A stretch of 18,218 bases of DNA from Planctomycetota bacterium (GCA_024277285.1 JAJRVM010000092.1:1-18218); one strand, 5' to 3'; shown: positions 1-8,158, counted from the stretch's first letter. The notes: generated by a model from the sequence alone, not told the origin. Program-made: numbers and translations.

Positions 1-2116
1 CCAGTAGATCAAGTGTGGATGGCGAACTGGTCGGATCGTCGAACGCTGCGTAGGTAATCGTAAAACTGTTGGCGGTGCCGGAGGTGGTAAGCGAGGGTGT
101 CAGACTGGTCCGCAAATGGAATGTATCGCTGGGACCCACCTGGAGGGTGCCGGGTGCTGGAGCAGTGCCGCTGATCGTGGGATCAAAGGTTGATAACGTG
201 GTGGCGTCAAAAATGGGCAGTGGCAGGTAGTCGACTAACGATAATCCGTCAAAGTCGGTCGTCGGCAATTGGTAGGTAAACCGGTATGTGACTTCGTCAC
301 CGGGTGCGACACGGACAGGAGAGGTCAATGACGTGTTGCCATTGACGGCATATACCTGTTTGCTCAACGTGCCGACCACGACGGCGATCGACTCGCTGCT
401 CGTATCTGCTTCCGTCCCGAGCGAAGTTGACAGGTTATTGTTGTCGCGGATGCTCCCATCGATCGCAACACCGTTGTTCAACACATCGCCTTCCGACACA
501 TTCGGCGTATTCGGGAGATACGAGTCCGAGAATTGCTCCTGAATGGTCGTCCGAAACCGGATGGTGCCAGTTGCTCCCACGGCGTCGGGGGCGGTGCTGC
601 GACCACCTTGCAGCACGTCATCCACTGCGCCGACGTTGAGCAACGCCTGCGAGACATCGAACAGGAGCGCCGTGCTGCCGTCTGTGGCGGGATCGGTATC
701 GTTGCCGATTTGCGACAGGTCGATAACTAGATCCGCGTTTGGCCCTGCCGTATCGAAAGCTCCTGTGACGCTACCGCCGCGGTCGACGATCGAGAATGTG
801 GGCGTGAAACCGCCGTCAAGTCGCTGGCCGTCACTAAATACGTCGGTTACGAATAGATCACCGAAACTAAAATAGTCTGAAATCTGGAACTGCAGCGTAT
901 ATTCGATCGTGTCGCCGGGAGAAGGGCCGGTCGCACCGACGTCGCTGACCAGCGTTGACGTCTTTTGGATGGCGATCGACTTGTTGGTGTGAACGAACTC
1001 GAAACCAGGCGCGTCCACCGAAACCGTCGTTGGGGGATCCCGCGGGTCGACGGGCGTCCATTGCCCCGTGCTCGCGGCGTCGTTGGGAGACGTCGTGTCA
1101 TCGCCGGTCGCCGGGTCCAGTACGTCGCCGCCTCCGGCGTCCGATTGCGGTACGAAAAAGGAAAATACCATCTCGACGTCGTTGGCGGCGTTGGTACCGG
1201 TGACGCTTGTGAAACGTCGTGTGAGCGTACCGCCCGGAGTGGATGTGTTGGGCGTGGCGATCGGATCGGTCGTGGCCCCGCTGCCCTGAATGAGCGTCGC
1301 ATCGACGCTCACGAATTGGATGTTGTCGGGAAGCGTGTCGGTCAACTCGAGCAACGTCAGCGTGACTCCGGCGGCCACGTCTGCGGTGATCGTGTATTGA
1401 CGCTGAAAGTTGGGGCCGGTGGCCGTTTCACTTTCCGGACCACTGAAGGTCTTTTGCAAAACGTAGACAACCGGTTCGATCGAGCCACTGTGATAGGAGG
1501 GTTCGACGAGCGTCGGGTCGCTCGTGGGATTGTCGAGTGGATCGTTGCCAAATCGAAAGCCACCGCGTGATTCAATCGTCAGTGGTACGTTGGCGTCAGC
1601 CAGCGGGCTCATGTCGACGGTCACTTCAACCGGCGCCGCGGGCTGGCCGGGCGTGTAGCTGCCAAACGGCAGTTGTAACACGACCAATTGGTCACCCGGT
1701 GTGCCGGTAATGACCAGCGGATTACCGCTCGCGTCCCGCGCCAGTGGGTGGGTTGCGTTTCCTGACGCGTCGAACGTCAATACCGTCGATGTGATCGCTT
1801 GCCCCAGATAGGTCGCGCCCGAAAAGGTGAGCCCGTCGTCGATTTCGGTGCCGGCACCATCGGTTCCGGTTGTCGGCAGCAATACGTCGATGTAAGGCCC
1901 GTAGCCGGTGTCGGTTGGCGAATTGTTGGAGAAACTGATGTCGACCGTCAGTGACTCGCCCAGTAAGCCTTGGCTCGGCACACTCAGTGTCGTCGTGGGC
2001 AATGCGGCCAACAGACGACGCGGTTCGAGCGTTTCAAAGCGAAGTCGCCGATCGTGGTGGATGCTCTGCCGATTCCGGCGATGGCGGTTGTGTCGCGTTC
2101 GTTTGGACTGCAGCAT
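1..2116 (-). CDS. LEPR-XLL surface adhesin with DUF11/isopeptide-like modules (5' part; runs off the left edge)
   Basis: The minus frame is open from the ATG at 2116 to the window edge, giving about 705 N-terminal residues; the stop is outside. The N-terminus is very basic (Arg/His-rich, residues 5-26) and runs into RFETLEPRRLLAA (residues 26-38), which matches the LEPR-XLL motif found at the start of large exported planctomycete proteins. The rest is beta-rich, poor in Cys and rich in Thr/Asp/Gly. At least three related modules can be read (around 1490-1310, 1000-800 and 360-150). They share a Lys-containing first strand, a (S/A)PGD-(T/E)-(I/V) turn, an aromatic strand and a D-x-(L/F) strand, as in the DUF11 or isopeptide-forming fimbrial repeat families. 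This points to a cell-surface or matrix adhesin. An AGGAGG lies at 2135-2140, but 18 nt from the ATG, which is long. A possible terminator for the upstream barrel gene separates the two. The family call is strong; the exact repeat family is less certain. Confidence 0.85.
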   Translation of the reverse strand, partial: MLQSKRTRHNRHRRNRQSIHHDRRLRFETLEPRRLLAALPTTTLSVPSQGLLGESLTVDISFSNNSPTDTGYGPYIDVLLPTTGTDGAGTEIDDGLTFSGATYLGQAITSTVLTFDASGNATHPLARDASGNPLVITGTPGDQLVVLQLPFGSYTPGQPAAPVEVTVDMSPLADANVPLTIESRGGFRFGNDPLDNPTSDPTLVEPSYHSGSIEPVVYVLQKTFSGPESETATGPNFQRQYTITADVAAGVTLTLLELTDTLPDNIQFVSVDATLIQGSGATTDPIATPNTSTPGGTLTRRFTSVTGTNAANDVEMVFSFFVPQSDAGGGDVLDPATGDDTTSPNDAASTGQWTPVDPRDPPTTVSVDAPGFEFVHTNKSIAIQKTSTLVSDVGATGPSPGDTIEYTLQFQISDYFSFGDLFVTDVFSDGQRLDGGFTPTFSIVDRGGSVTGAFDTAGPNADLVIDLSQIGNDTDPATDGSTALLFDVSQALLNVGAVDDVLQGGRSTAPDAVGATGTIRFRTTIQEQFSDSYLPNTPNVSEGDVLNNGVAIDGSIRDNNNLSTSLGTEADTSSESIAVVVGTLSKQVYAVNGNTSLTSPVRVAPGDEVTYRFTYQLPTTDFDGLSLVDYLPLPIFDATTLSTFDPTISGTAPAPGTLQVGPSDTFHLRTSLTPSLTTSGTANSFTITYAAFDDPTSSPSTLDLL

Positions 2117-2153
2117 GGGATTGCGAGCGGCTCGCCTCCTGCATGTAATTCGC

Positions 2154-2174
2154 AAAAACCACGTGTTATCGTGG
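2154..2174 (-). terminator. Possible intrinsic terminator after the BBP7 barrel gene
   Basis: Read on the minus strand, CCACG, a six-base loop (ATAACA), CGTGG and then five T residues begin 15 nt after the barrel stop codon. The stem is only five base pairs, so termination may be partial, and read-through into the LEPR-XLL gene that starts about 40 bp further on is possible. Confidence 0.5.
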
Positions 2175-2189
2175 ATTCGTTATTTCGGA

Positions 2190-3461
2190 TCAGTACTTCC
2201 ACTCGATGCCAGCCGTCAGCCCTTGGCCCCAATAACTGGAACTGTGCAGCGGCGCTGGCTGAGTGGCGACCGGTGGTGAACCGGGCGTCGGTATCTGAGA
2301 ACTGTTGATGGTCGTGTTGATGTGCGAGCCGGCGCGAACCACCTGGCTCCAGTAGAGGAATGAGTAGCCGACCGAACAACGAATATGTTCGGTCAGTTGA
2401 CGGCCTACGCGGATTTCCGCTTGCGGTACGACCGCAAACTCTCGGTCCGTATATTCACCCAGTCGGCTGCCGCTGGCCAATAGCCCGCCTCGATACGCAA
2501 TCGGCGCCTGCCCAGGAACCGTGACGGTCGTGTTGCCATCGACCAGCAAGCGATGGTAGGAACTTCCCATGGCGATTCGTGCTTCGGCCGAGATGAAATA
2601 GCGGTTCTTGGCCAACTCGCCACGCAACCCAAATTCCAAACCGTTAAAGTACGAACGGCTTCGGTACGTGTCGGTGACGTCAAAAACCGTACCGATCAGC
2701 AGGGGGCCCTGCGGCGACGTTGTGGCAAGGCGCTCGCGAATCCGCACATCATCCGATAATTGAAGAAATCGATATCCCAACAGGAAATCAAGGCGGTAGC
2801 CTGAGTCCTCACCAGCTAGTTCGCAGCAGAGCAGGTTGCGTTGGATCGTTGCCGCCGCGCCCCAGAGATCGCTCGAGGCGTCAACGGATACTTCGCCGGC
2901 AAGAAACCCCGGGTAACTGATCAACTCAGAGTTCTGTGCGTTGATCGCAGTATCAAAGAAAGGGCGTGCGAGAATCGGCGCGCCCGTAGATGTCGCGTGA
3001 AAACCGTCTGAAAGTGATTCCATGACGAGCCAGTCCGTCATTAGCCACCAGCGGCCCGCGTCGTCCAGCTTGATTCCCGCCGCCCAGCGGAGTCCAGATC
3101 GAGGGCCGGAACCGGTTCGCGCATCACCGAACAACGTTGCGGCTCCCGGCGTGCCCAACACGCCCGCGTCGACCAGGTTGGTCCCCGGCGGGCTGGTGGT
3201 AACCAACGGCGGTAAATAGTCGCCGCGCGTCCACCACAAGAGATAGTCGACGCGCGCATAGAGCCAACTGTCCGAGCAACAATAGGGTGAAAAACAGGTG
3301 TCCGTAGCGGTGATGTCCAGATCGATCGTGTTGGACGGTTCCTCTGCCAACAGCAGTGTTGCCAGAAGCCAGACGGTGATCCCAAGGACGGCGGTCCTAA
3401 GAACTGGCAACCTGACGCCAAGAAAGAACGTCGAGACCGGTATCCTGCTAGAGTACGGCAT
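2190..3461 (-). CDS. BBP7 family outer-membrane beta-barrel protein
   Basis: A 423-residue protein from the ATG at 3461. It has a long hydrophobic export signal (about residues 14-39, ending ...LLLAEEP), a CFSPYCC cysteine cluster, the aromatic segment RVDYLLWWTRGDYLPP and a ladder of alternating amphipathic strands. It ends in a strand with a terminal aromatic residue (GIEWKY), as expected for a barrel assembled by the Bam machinery. The order (SP, YLLWW segment, PLVTTSP, GLRWAAGI, LDFLLGYRF, GLEFGLRGE, final Y) fits the planctomycete BBP7 family, whose molecular role is unknown. The minus frame is open further upstream to an ATG at 3548, but that would put 29 polar residues before the signal peptide, so 3461 is preferred; its ribosome site (GGCAGG) is weak. 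Its only close same-strand partner is the LEPR-XLL adhesin just downstream, and it diverges from the small plus-strand gene. Confidence 0.85.
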   Translation of the reverse strand: MPYSSRIPVSTFFLGVRLPVLRTAVLGITVWLLATLLLAEEPSNTIDLDITATDTCFSPYCCSDSWLYARVDYLLWWTRGDYLPPLVTTSPPGTNLVDAGVLGTPGAATLFGDARTGSGPRSGLRWAAGIKLDDAGRWWLMTDWLVMESLSDGFHATSTGAPILARPFFDTAINAQNSELISYPGFLAGEVSVDASSDLWGAAATIQRNLLCCELAGEDSGYRLDFLLGYRFLQLSDDVRIRERLATTSPQGPLLIGTVFDVTDTYRSRSYFNGLEFGLRGELAKNRYFISAEARIAMGSSYHRLLVDGNTTVTVPGQAPIAYRGGLLASGSRLGEYTDREFAVVPQAEIRVGRQLTEHIRCSVGYSFLYWSQVVRAGSHINTTINSSQIPTPGSPPVATQPAPLHSSSYWGQGLTAGIEWKY

Positions 3462-3605
3462 ACGCGCCTGCCACGTCGCTCGAATGGCGATCCACGATGA
3501 GACATAATTCGTCGATGTCGGGCTCGAAGAGATAAGACGGACCGACATCGAAAGTAACGAGACGGGCGGACCATAGGGATCTTTCGCTAAAGATTCAAGA
3601 CCGAT

Positions 3606-4166
3606 GTGCCGATGGTGGGCGAATTGCTAGCATGGTACGAGGGCGGACGTGATAACGATTTTGGTGCCGTGTTGATCCGTCTGTACGAGGCCGACGGCAA
3701 GCAGGAATGTTCCGAGACGAGATCGACGCCGTTGGTTTCCGCCGCTTGGCACTCGGATGACGCGCGCGGCGCTAGTCGATATGCGATTGTGCATCGAGTT
3801 CGCTCGGATGACTTCACGATCGAATTGCCCGCCAATACGCAGCAAACTTGGTTGCGCGCTAAAGTGTGGCTCATTTATGGTGACTTTTTCGGTCAGCCTC
3901 GGCCGCACGCGTGGCCAGTTGAATCGGGCGAAGTTGGTGGGGCACTCGCGTTCTTCACCATCGATTGGGTCTATCAGGTCGGGAAACAGCGACGGCCCGT
4001 CGTCCAACAGCAACGGCCCGAGCCAACTCGTTTCGATTGGACCGCGTGGATTGATCGAGCGGAGCAGGCAGACGAGCCGGTCGGAACGCCGCGATTGACG
4101 GTCGCCCTTGGAGCGACGGAAAAGCCCGTTGGTGCCGATGCTAAGCCGAGCGGTGATGGGCTCTGA
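3606..4166 (+). CDS. Hypothetical protein, 186 residues, unknown family
   Basis: I do not recognise this protein. The frame opens after a TAA at 3588; possible starts are GTG 3606, ATG 3612 and GTG 3615, with no clear ribosome site before any of them. There is no signal peptide or membrane segment. The first 130 residues look like a folded mixed alpha/beta domain (AVLIRLYEAD, AIVHRVRSDDF, LRAKVWLIYGDFFGQPRP, ALAFFTIDWVYQ). The last 55 are polar, Gln/Pro/Arg-rich and probably disordered. It is the only plausible plus-strand gene here and starts 144 bp from the divergent barrel gene, so the two may share a control region. Several minus-strand frames overlap it, but their composition is Arg/Ser/Pro-scrambled, unlike this frame. 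It is probably a real, lineage-restricted cytoplasmic protein. Confidence 0.6.
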   Translation: MPMVGELLAWYEGGRDNDFGAVLIRLYEADGKQECSETRSTPLVSAAWHSDDARGASRYAIVHRVRSDDFTIELPANTQQTWLRAKVWLIYGDFFGQPRPHAWPVESGEVGGALAFFTIDWVYQVGKQRRPVVQQQRPEPTRFDWTAWIDRAEQADEPVGTPRLTVALGATEKPVGADAKPSGDGL

Positions 4167-4457
4167 ACAAGTAGTGCCGTACGGCGGTCAATCGGGCTGG
4201 ACAGCGATTCTTGGCAACATCACGAAGACAAAACCGTCACGCACGATACACCGCCATTCAACGGTCACTTGCTGTCGCCGGCTCTTGAACCAACGCCACA
4301 CAGGCGATTTAGTTCTTATATCTTATGGCGTCCGAGTTGAAAGGGGGAAGGCCAACGGTGAAGCCAACCGCGTCTTGATTCGGTCTCAGCAAAGCGACGA
4401 TTACTGGAAAACTTCACGTTCGACCGACGGAAGACGAAGGGCGAGCTGCTGGTAGCC
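4167..4457. other. Gene-free stretch between the plus-strand unknown and the 56-bp repeats
   Basis: No reading frame here has protein-like composition. A frame at 4108-4455 overlaps the 3' end of the preceding gene and is rich in Arg, Ser and Thr with no domain-like pattern. I see no RNA gene. Confidence 0.5.
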
Positions 4458-4607
4458 GACCAGTCGTGCTCCCGACCGGGGCAGGCCCGGCGGAGAGCCT
4501 CGTTTTGCCCTCTGACCAGTCGTGCTCCCAGCCGGGGCAGGCCTGGTGGAGAGCCTCGTTTTGACCTCTGACCAGTCGTGCTCCCGACCGGGGCATGCCC
4601 GGCGGAG
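4458..4607. repeat. Tandem 56-bp repeat, 2.7 copies, each with a GC-rich hairpin
   Basis: Copies begin at 4458, 4514 and 4570, each with GACCAGTCGTGCTCCC. The third breaks off after GGCGGAG at 4607. Each unit contains CTCC...CCGGG-GCAGG-CCCGG...GGAG, which can fold as a stem. The second copy differs in both arms (CCCGA to CCCAG; CCCGGCGG to CCTGGTGG), so pairing is partly kept. There are no unique spacers, so this is not a CRISPR array. It lies about 100 bp behind the aldo/keto reductase stop. Likely a small palindromic repeat element; its function is unknown. Confidence 0.85.
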
Positions 4608-4617
4608 CGAATTTTCA

Positions 4618-4644
4618 TCAGCGTCTATCCGCGTTTATTAGCGG
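4618..4644. repeat. Short hairpin-bearing sequence next to the 56-bp repeats
   Basis: The stretch holds TCAGCGTCTATCCGCG and then TTTATTAGCGG; the CCGC at 4629-4632 and GCGG at 4641-4644 can pair around an eight-base loop. Phrases of this type recur between genes in many bacterial genomes, which I state from memory only. It may be the outer part of the same repeat element as the 56-bp units. Confidence 0.35.
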
Positions 4645-4680
4645 TCCCTTTCTAAATGTGCCAATCGCGTTCTCGTTTCC

Positions 4681-4692
4681 GTGAACGGTTAC
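4681..4692. repeat. GTAACCGTTCAC motif just behind the aldo/keto reductase stop
   Basis: On the minus strand GTAACCGTTCACGG begins 13 nt after the stop of the reductase gene. The same core recurs at 8099-8110 and, as a full inverted repeat with one base changed, at 8407-8441. Here only one arm is present, so it cannot form the hairpin itself. Confidence 0.55.
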
Positions 4693-4705
4693 CATGACGG
4701 GGCTT

Positions 4706-5608
4706 TCAAGTGATGTTTGCCATATGCTGCATCGTGTCATCCACTTGCTCGGGATTGAGCATGCCGACGGTGATGGCATCCACCAACTTGTTGGTGAAGA
4801 CATACTTGAGTGAGTCGTTTTTTTGTTCCGGCTTGATCAACTTGCCGGCGCCAAAGATTTTCATTCCCACGACCGCTTTGCCATTCTCGCGCGCCGTCTT
4901 GAGAACGGCGCTCACTTCTTCCACCGTACCATCACACCAAAACTCTTTGCCACATTTGTGGTTGATACGTGCGAAGATGACATCGACCCATGGCAACGTC
5001 GAGGCGACTTTGAGCGCGCCAAGGTCGTGGCAGGAGACTCCCTTGGCGCGGATCACGTTCTTGTCTTTGAGCTCAGACAACTCGTCGCGAACCTGTTCAT
5101 ACTCGGTGGGCCACTGATCGTTGGTCATGCAGTGAATCAGACAGATCTCAATCTGGTCGACTTGCAACTCCTTGCGGAATCGATCAATCTCCTTGATCGC
5201 GCCACCCGAAGGCTTGTTCCATTGTTCCTTACGCGGCCAGATCTTGGTCAGTAGTACGTACTTGTCGCGTGGCAGTGCTCGTACCACATCCTTGACAAAT
5301 GGGTGCGAGCCATACAGATCGGCCATGTCGATAAAGCGAATGCCTTGGTCGAGGCTATGCTTCAGCAAACGTTCGAAGGCGGGTTTGCCCTGCCGCGTGT
5401 GTGCTGACGATCGCTTTCCACCGTTGTACCCCGTACCCTGAGCCAGGCGTGAGACCTTAATCCCGGTCTTGCCCAGCGGCACGATATCCGATCCCTTGAA
5501 CGAGAGTGTGGCGGTTTCTTGAGTGGCATGCAGCAGGCCGGGTGCCGCTGCCACCGCGCCTGCGGCCGCCGTTGTTCTTAGAAAGTTGCGACGCGATACG
5601 TGGTTCAT
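4706..5608 (-). CDS. Tat-exported aldo/keto reductase
   Basis: A 300-residue protein. The ATG at 5608 is chosen because it gives a twin-arginine signal (SRRNFLRTTAAAGAVAAAPG, residues 5-24) and has GGGAG seven bases upstream; the longer frame from 5692 adds 28 polar residues ahead of the Tat motif. The body is a TIM-barrel aldo/keto reductase. The expected tetrad is present: Asp94 and Tyr99 in FIDMADLYG, Lys122 in LLTKIWP and His159 in ICLIHC. These enzymes reduce carbonyl groups with NAD(P)H. Export of a nicotinamide-dependent enzyme by Tat is odd but recurrent in planctomycete annotations; the cofactor would have to bind before export. The substrate is unknown. Length fits the short AKR forms without a C-terminal iron-sulfur domain. 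No operon partner lies close on either side. Confidence 0.9.
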   Translation of the reverse strand: MNHVSRRNFLRTTAAAGAVAAAPGLLHATQETATLSFKGSDIVPLGKTGIKVSRLAQGTGYNGGKRSSAHTRQGKPAFERLLKHSLDQGIRFIDMADLYGSHPFVKDVVRALPRDKYVLLTKIWPRKEQWNKPSGGAIKEIDRFRKELQVDQIEICLIHCMTNDQWPTEYEQVRDELSELKDKNVIRAKGVSCHDLGALKVASTLPWVDVIFARINHKCGKEFWCDGTVEEVSAVLKTARENGKAVVGMKIFGAGKLIKPEQKNDSLKYVFTNKLVDAITVGMLNPEQVDDTMQHMANIT

Positions 5609-5939
5609 GTGGATGCTCCCATTGCGGATGCTTGCCGGCGTATTGCCAGGATCGTTGGCTGGTTTGTTGACGATGTACCAATTGTTGTGCATTTGAGCAG
5701 CATTGGCAATTAATTCGGCCGGTTTTCTTCGTGGTCTGACGTTCTGAGCCGAGCATCTTCTCGGTTCCTCTATAGCACGGATTATTCACGAGGGGTAACG
5801 AATTGGGTTGAGAATCGCGAATTCGCCCCCGGTGTGATTCGGTTGCTGCCCGTGCGCAGAGTGCCCCCTTTCCCCCAAGCGGCGTCGGCAGCGGTTAAGA
5901 TGTGTGGGAGACGGACACTCAACGGGTGGGGTATTACGT

Positions 5940-5959
5940 GTCAGGAGCCAAGGCCTGAC
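5940..5959. repeat. Hairpin GTCAGG / CCTGAC
   Basis: Six-base arms flank an eight-base loop, with ACGT-type bases on both sides that could extend the pairing imperfectly. There is no T tract on either strand, so it is not a clear terminator. Confidence 0.5.
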
Positions 5960-6196
5960 CTACGTCACGGAAGAAGGACAGAAACGGCCCGGACCCGGAA
6001 AGAAATAGACGCACGCGACGGGCCGTGACCTTGATCCGTGAGGCCACTTTGATCCGCATTGTCAAGTCGATTGCTACCGCAAAAACGGGCAAACAGAAAT
6101 CGTGAGTCTTGCTTCATGAGATTTCCGTGTCACATGCCGATCGTTAGCGACTCACTTCCTGATTTTCTGTACAGACCCATGGCGAATCACTTTGAC

Positions 6197-6224
6197 TTCC
6201 GCATTCCCTATTCCGCATTCCCTA
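6197..6224. repeat. 14-bp tandem duplication
   Basis: TTCCGCATTCCCTA occurs twice in perfect tandem, followed by TT. Units of this simple kind are common in planctomycete intergenic DNA and may come from slippage. Confidence 0.8.
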
Positions 6225-6473
6225 TTGGCCACCTCACACCAGCTTCCCGCCCGAGACGCGAATGATTCACTGCCCAGCTCGCGGTGTTTTGGATAATATG
6301 CGCGTACGCCACTACCGTTTCCATAGTTACACGGATATCGGAAACACGCGTGAATAATCCGGGCTATCCAAGCGCCACTGTCGGCTGGGAGATCACGTCG
6401 CATGACGCCGGCCGTAACACGAACGCTGCTGTGACCCAACCGCTGGGATTCAACCGCCGTGCTCCAAAGCGAA

Positions 6474-7637
6474 TCAGGCCTCTTTCTTGTGCAGGTAGGC
6501 ACATTCTTCTAGTCGGGTGCATTGGACGTCGGTGATGGCGAATTTCGTCGGTCCCCAGAGCGAAACGCCAGCGTGGCGACCGGTTTTGTCGAGCAGGTAG
6601 AATTTGAGCCCGAAGTTGGGGCGACCCTGATCGTCCAGCAAATCGGCGCGGTGGGTGTGGCGAGCCACTCGGCGGCAGATCTCCAATCCCGCTTCGCGCG
6701 GTGATAGGCCTCCACGCATGAGCTCGACCGCCGCGAAGCTGCAGAGGTTTTCCAGGTTCGCCTCGCCGCGACCGGTGCTGCCACAAGAGCCGATTTCATT
6801 GTCACAGTAAAGGCCGGCGCCAATGATCGGCGAATCGCCCACTCGGCCGGGGATCTTGAAAGCGAGTCCACTGGTGGTCGTGGTGCAGGAGATCTCGCCC
6901 TGAGTGTTGATGGCCGAGCAGTGAATCGTACCGGTTGGAGGCCGGAATTGACGCCGCAGTTCCCCCGCCACGCGCATCGTGACGGTGTTCGCTTCAAAAA
7001 AGGCTGCCGTCTCTGGATCAGCACTCTTCTTGGCGGGTGCGATCCAGTCGTCTTTGTCTGAATGCGACAGTTTCCAGTGCAGCCAGATCTTGCGCGCCCG
7101 CTCGGTCAGCAAGTCCTCTTCCCGAAAACCGACCGCTCGCGCGAACCGCAAAGCACCTTCTCCGACAAGTAGTTCGTGATCGGTTAACTGCATGACTTTC
7201 AATGCGACTTGAGCTGGGTGCTTGATGCTTTGCAACGCCCCGACACTGCCTGCACGATGGGACGGGCCATGCATCACGGCCGCGTCCAGTTGAACGATTC
7301 CATCTTCGTTAGGCAGTCCGCCAAATCCGACCGACGTGTCCTTCGGATCGGCTTCGACGATCGCAACGCCGGCCACGACAGCTTCTACGGGGTCCTTGCC
7401 CGATAGAATCAGCTCATAGGCACGTTTCGTGGCGGCCAACCCGTTGGCCGAAGATATTACTTTGACCGGAAACTTGCCCGGTGCTGGAACCGGCTCGCGC
7501 CGCGTCGAGGTTGTTTCATGCTTGTCGTTCCGCACATCGTCTTGCTGCGCGTTGGCCGAGCCAGCTAAAGTGCCTGCGGCAAGTCCCAAAGCGGTGGCAG
7601 AAAGGAAACCTCGGCGAGGCAAGACGCGGTTAGTCAT
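6474..7637 (-). CDS. Tat-exported N(4)-(beta-N-acetylglucosaminyl)-L-asparaginase / isoaspartyl peptidase family hydrolase
   Basis: A 387-residue Ntn-hydrolase of the glycosylasparaginase type (peptidase family T2). It begins with a twin-arginine signal (PRRGFLSATALGLAAG, residues 7-22, cleavage likely after SANA at 30). The precursor is expected to cleave itself before Thr237 in the GTI motif, which becomes the N-terminal nucleophile of the beta subunit. Downstream are the substrate-pocket blocks TTTTSGLAFKIPGRVGDSP (252-270, Arg265 and Asp268) and GAGLYCDNEIGSCGSTGRGE (273-292), closely like the bacterial enzyme. In family members Asp usually precedes the Thr; here it is Gly. The reaction would be hydrolysis of GlcNAc-Asn or beta-aspartyl bonds, outside the cytoplasm, presumably in glycopeptide or peptide scavenging. 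The ATG at 7637 has GAGGA six bases upstream. It stands alone between repeat-rich gaps. Confidence 0.9.
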   Translation of the reverse strand: MTNRVLPRRGFLSATALGLAAGTLAGSANAQQDDVRNDKHETTSTRREPVPAPGKFPVKVISSANGLAATKRAYELILSGKDPVEAVVAGVAIVEADPKDTSVGFGGLPNEDGIVQLDAAVMHGPSHRAGSVGALQSIKHPAQVALKVMQLTDHELLVGEGALRFARAVGFREEDLLTERARKIWLHWKLSHSDKDDWIAPAKKSADPETAAFFEANTVTMRVAGELRRQFRPPTGTIHCSAINTQGEISCTTTTSGLAFKIPGRVGDSPIIGAGLYCDNEIGSCGSTGRGEANLENLCSFAAVELMRGGLSPREAGLEICRRVARHTHRADLLDDQGRPNFGLKFYLLDKTGRHAGVSLWGPTKFAITDVQCTRLEECAYLHKKEA

Positions 7638-7982
7638 GGTGGTTCCTCAAGAGTGAAAGTGCGGCTGAGTGACGGTCGGCGCGGAGGCGGAATGAACATC
7701 ATGTGCGGTACGCATTCGTGTCGCTGGGTGCCCCCTCGTGCAGAACGCACCAGCTTGGCGATTGACACGCACGAAACGCCAGTCCATTGCCCTCGTTGCT
7801 TTTCATTATCTTCGCGCGAACGCAGCCGAGTCGCAAGCCCTGAAGCAGCGCTAATTCGGTGAAGGGCAGATAGCCGTTTGCGCGATCTTGAAACAGCGAG
7901 AAGAAAACCTCGGAATATCGAATATCGAGCAAGGAGTGCAGAAGGAAGAGCGGCCAGTTGTGATGATAATAGGCCAAATTGC

Positions 7983-7998
7983 CGTTGACGGGTCAACG
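7983..7998. repeat. Inverted repeat CGTTGAC-GG-GTCAACG
   Basis: Perfect seven-base arms lie around two bases. It could be a protein-binding palindrome or part of a repeat element. It is over 300 bp from the start of the asparaginase-family gene, and nothing else links it to a gene. Confidence 0.6.
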
Positions 7999-8005
7999 CA
8001 ATGTC

Positions 8006-8033
8006 GCAGCTTCCATGTTGCAGCTTCCATCCA
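8006..8033. repeat. 14-bp imperfect tandem duplication
   Basis: GCAGCTTCCATGTT is followed directly by GCAGCTTCCATCCA; the first 11 bases are identical. Confidence 0.7.
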
Positions 8034-8158
8034 GGTTGGTATTGGCTTGTTTCCTTCGGCCTTCTGCGGTTCGTTTTCTTCGCGAAGTTTGAATTCTCGT
8101 GAACGGTTACGATTTTTGTTTTGGTCCGCTACGTGCCGAAGGCACAGCCCGATACGAG

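Larger units (their letters stand above)
5609..6473. other. 865-bp gene-free stretch with short repeats
   Basis: No frame has convincing coding character. It contains the leader of the reductase gene, a hairpin GTCAGG-AGCCAAGG-CCTGAC at 5940-5959, an 8-bp inverted repeat ACGGCCCG/CGGGCCGT at 5984-5991 and 6019-6026, and a 14-bp tandem duplication at 6197-6224. A minus frame near 6400-6450 contains RLGHSSVRVT, which resembles a tyrosine-recombinase box, but nothing around it supports a gene. Most likely a mosaic of small repeats and untranslated regions. Confidence 0.6.

Noticed and set aside
965..1570. Plus-strand open frame of 201 codons
   Set aside because: It is antisense to the LEPR-XLL adhesin frame, which has clear modules; the plus translation is Arg/Gly/Val-scrambled with no features.
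4108..4455. Plus frame of 115 codons behind the plus-strand unknown
   Set aside because: It overlaps that gene in another frame, is rich in Arg and Ser and has no domain-like pattern.
4458..4607. Regularly spaced repeats that might be a CRISPR array
   Set aside because: The whole 56-bp unit repeats in tandem with no unique spacers, there are fewer than three full copies, and no cas genes are present.
6152..6502. Minus frame containing RLGHSSVRVT, like a tyrosine-recombinase box
   Set aside because: Only about ten residues resemble the family; no catalytic Arg or Tyr context follows, the frame crosses a tandem repeat, and it overlaps the end of the asparaginase-family gene.
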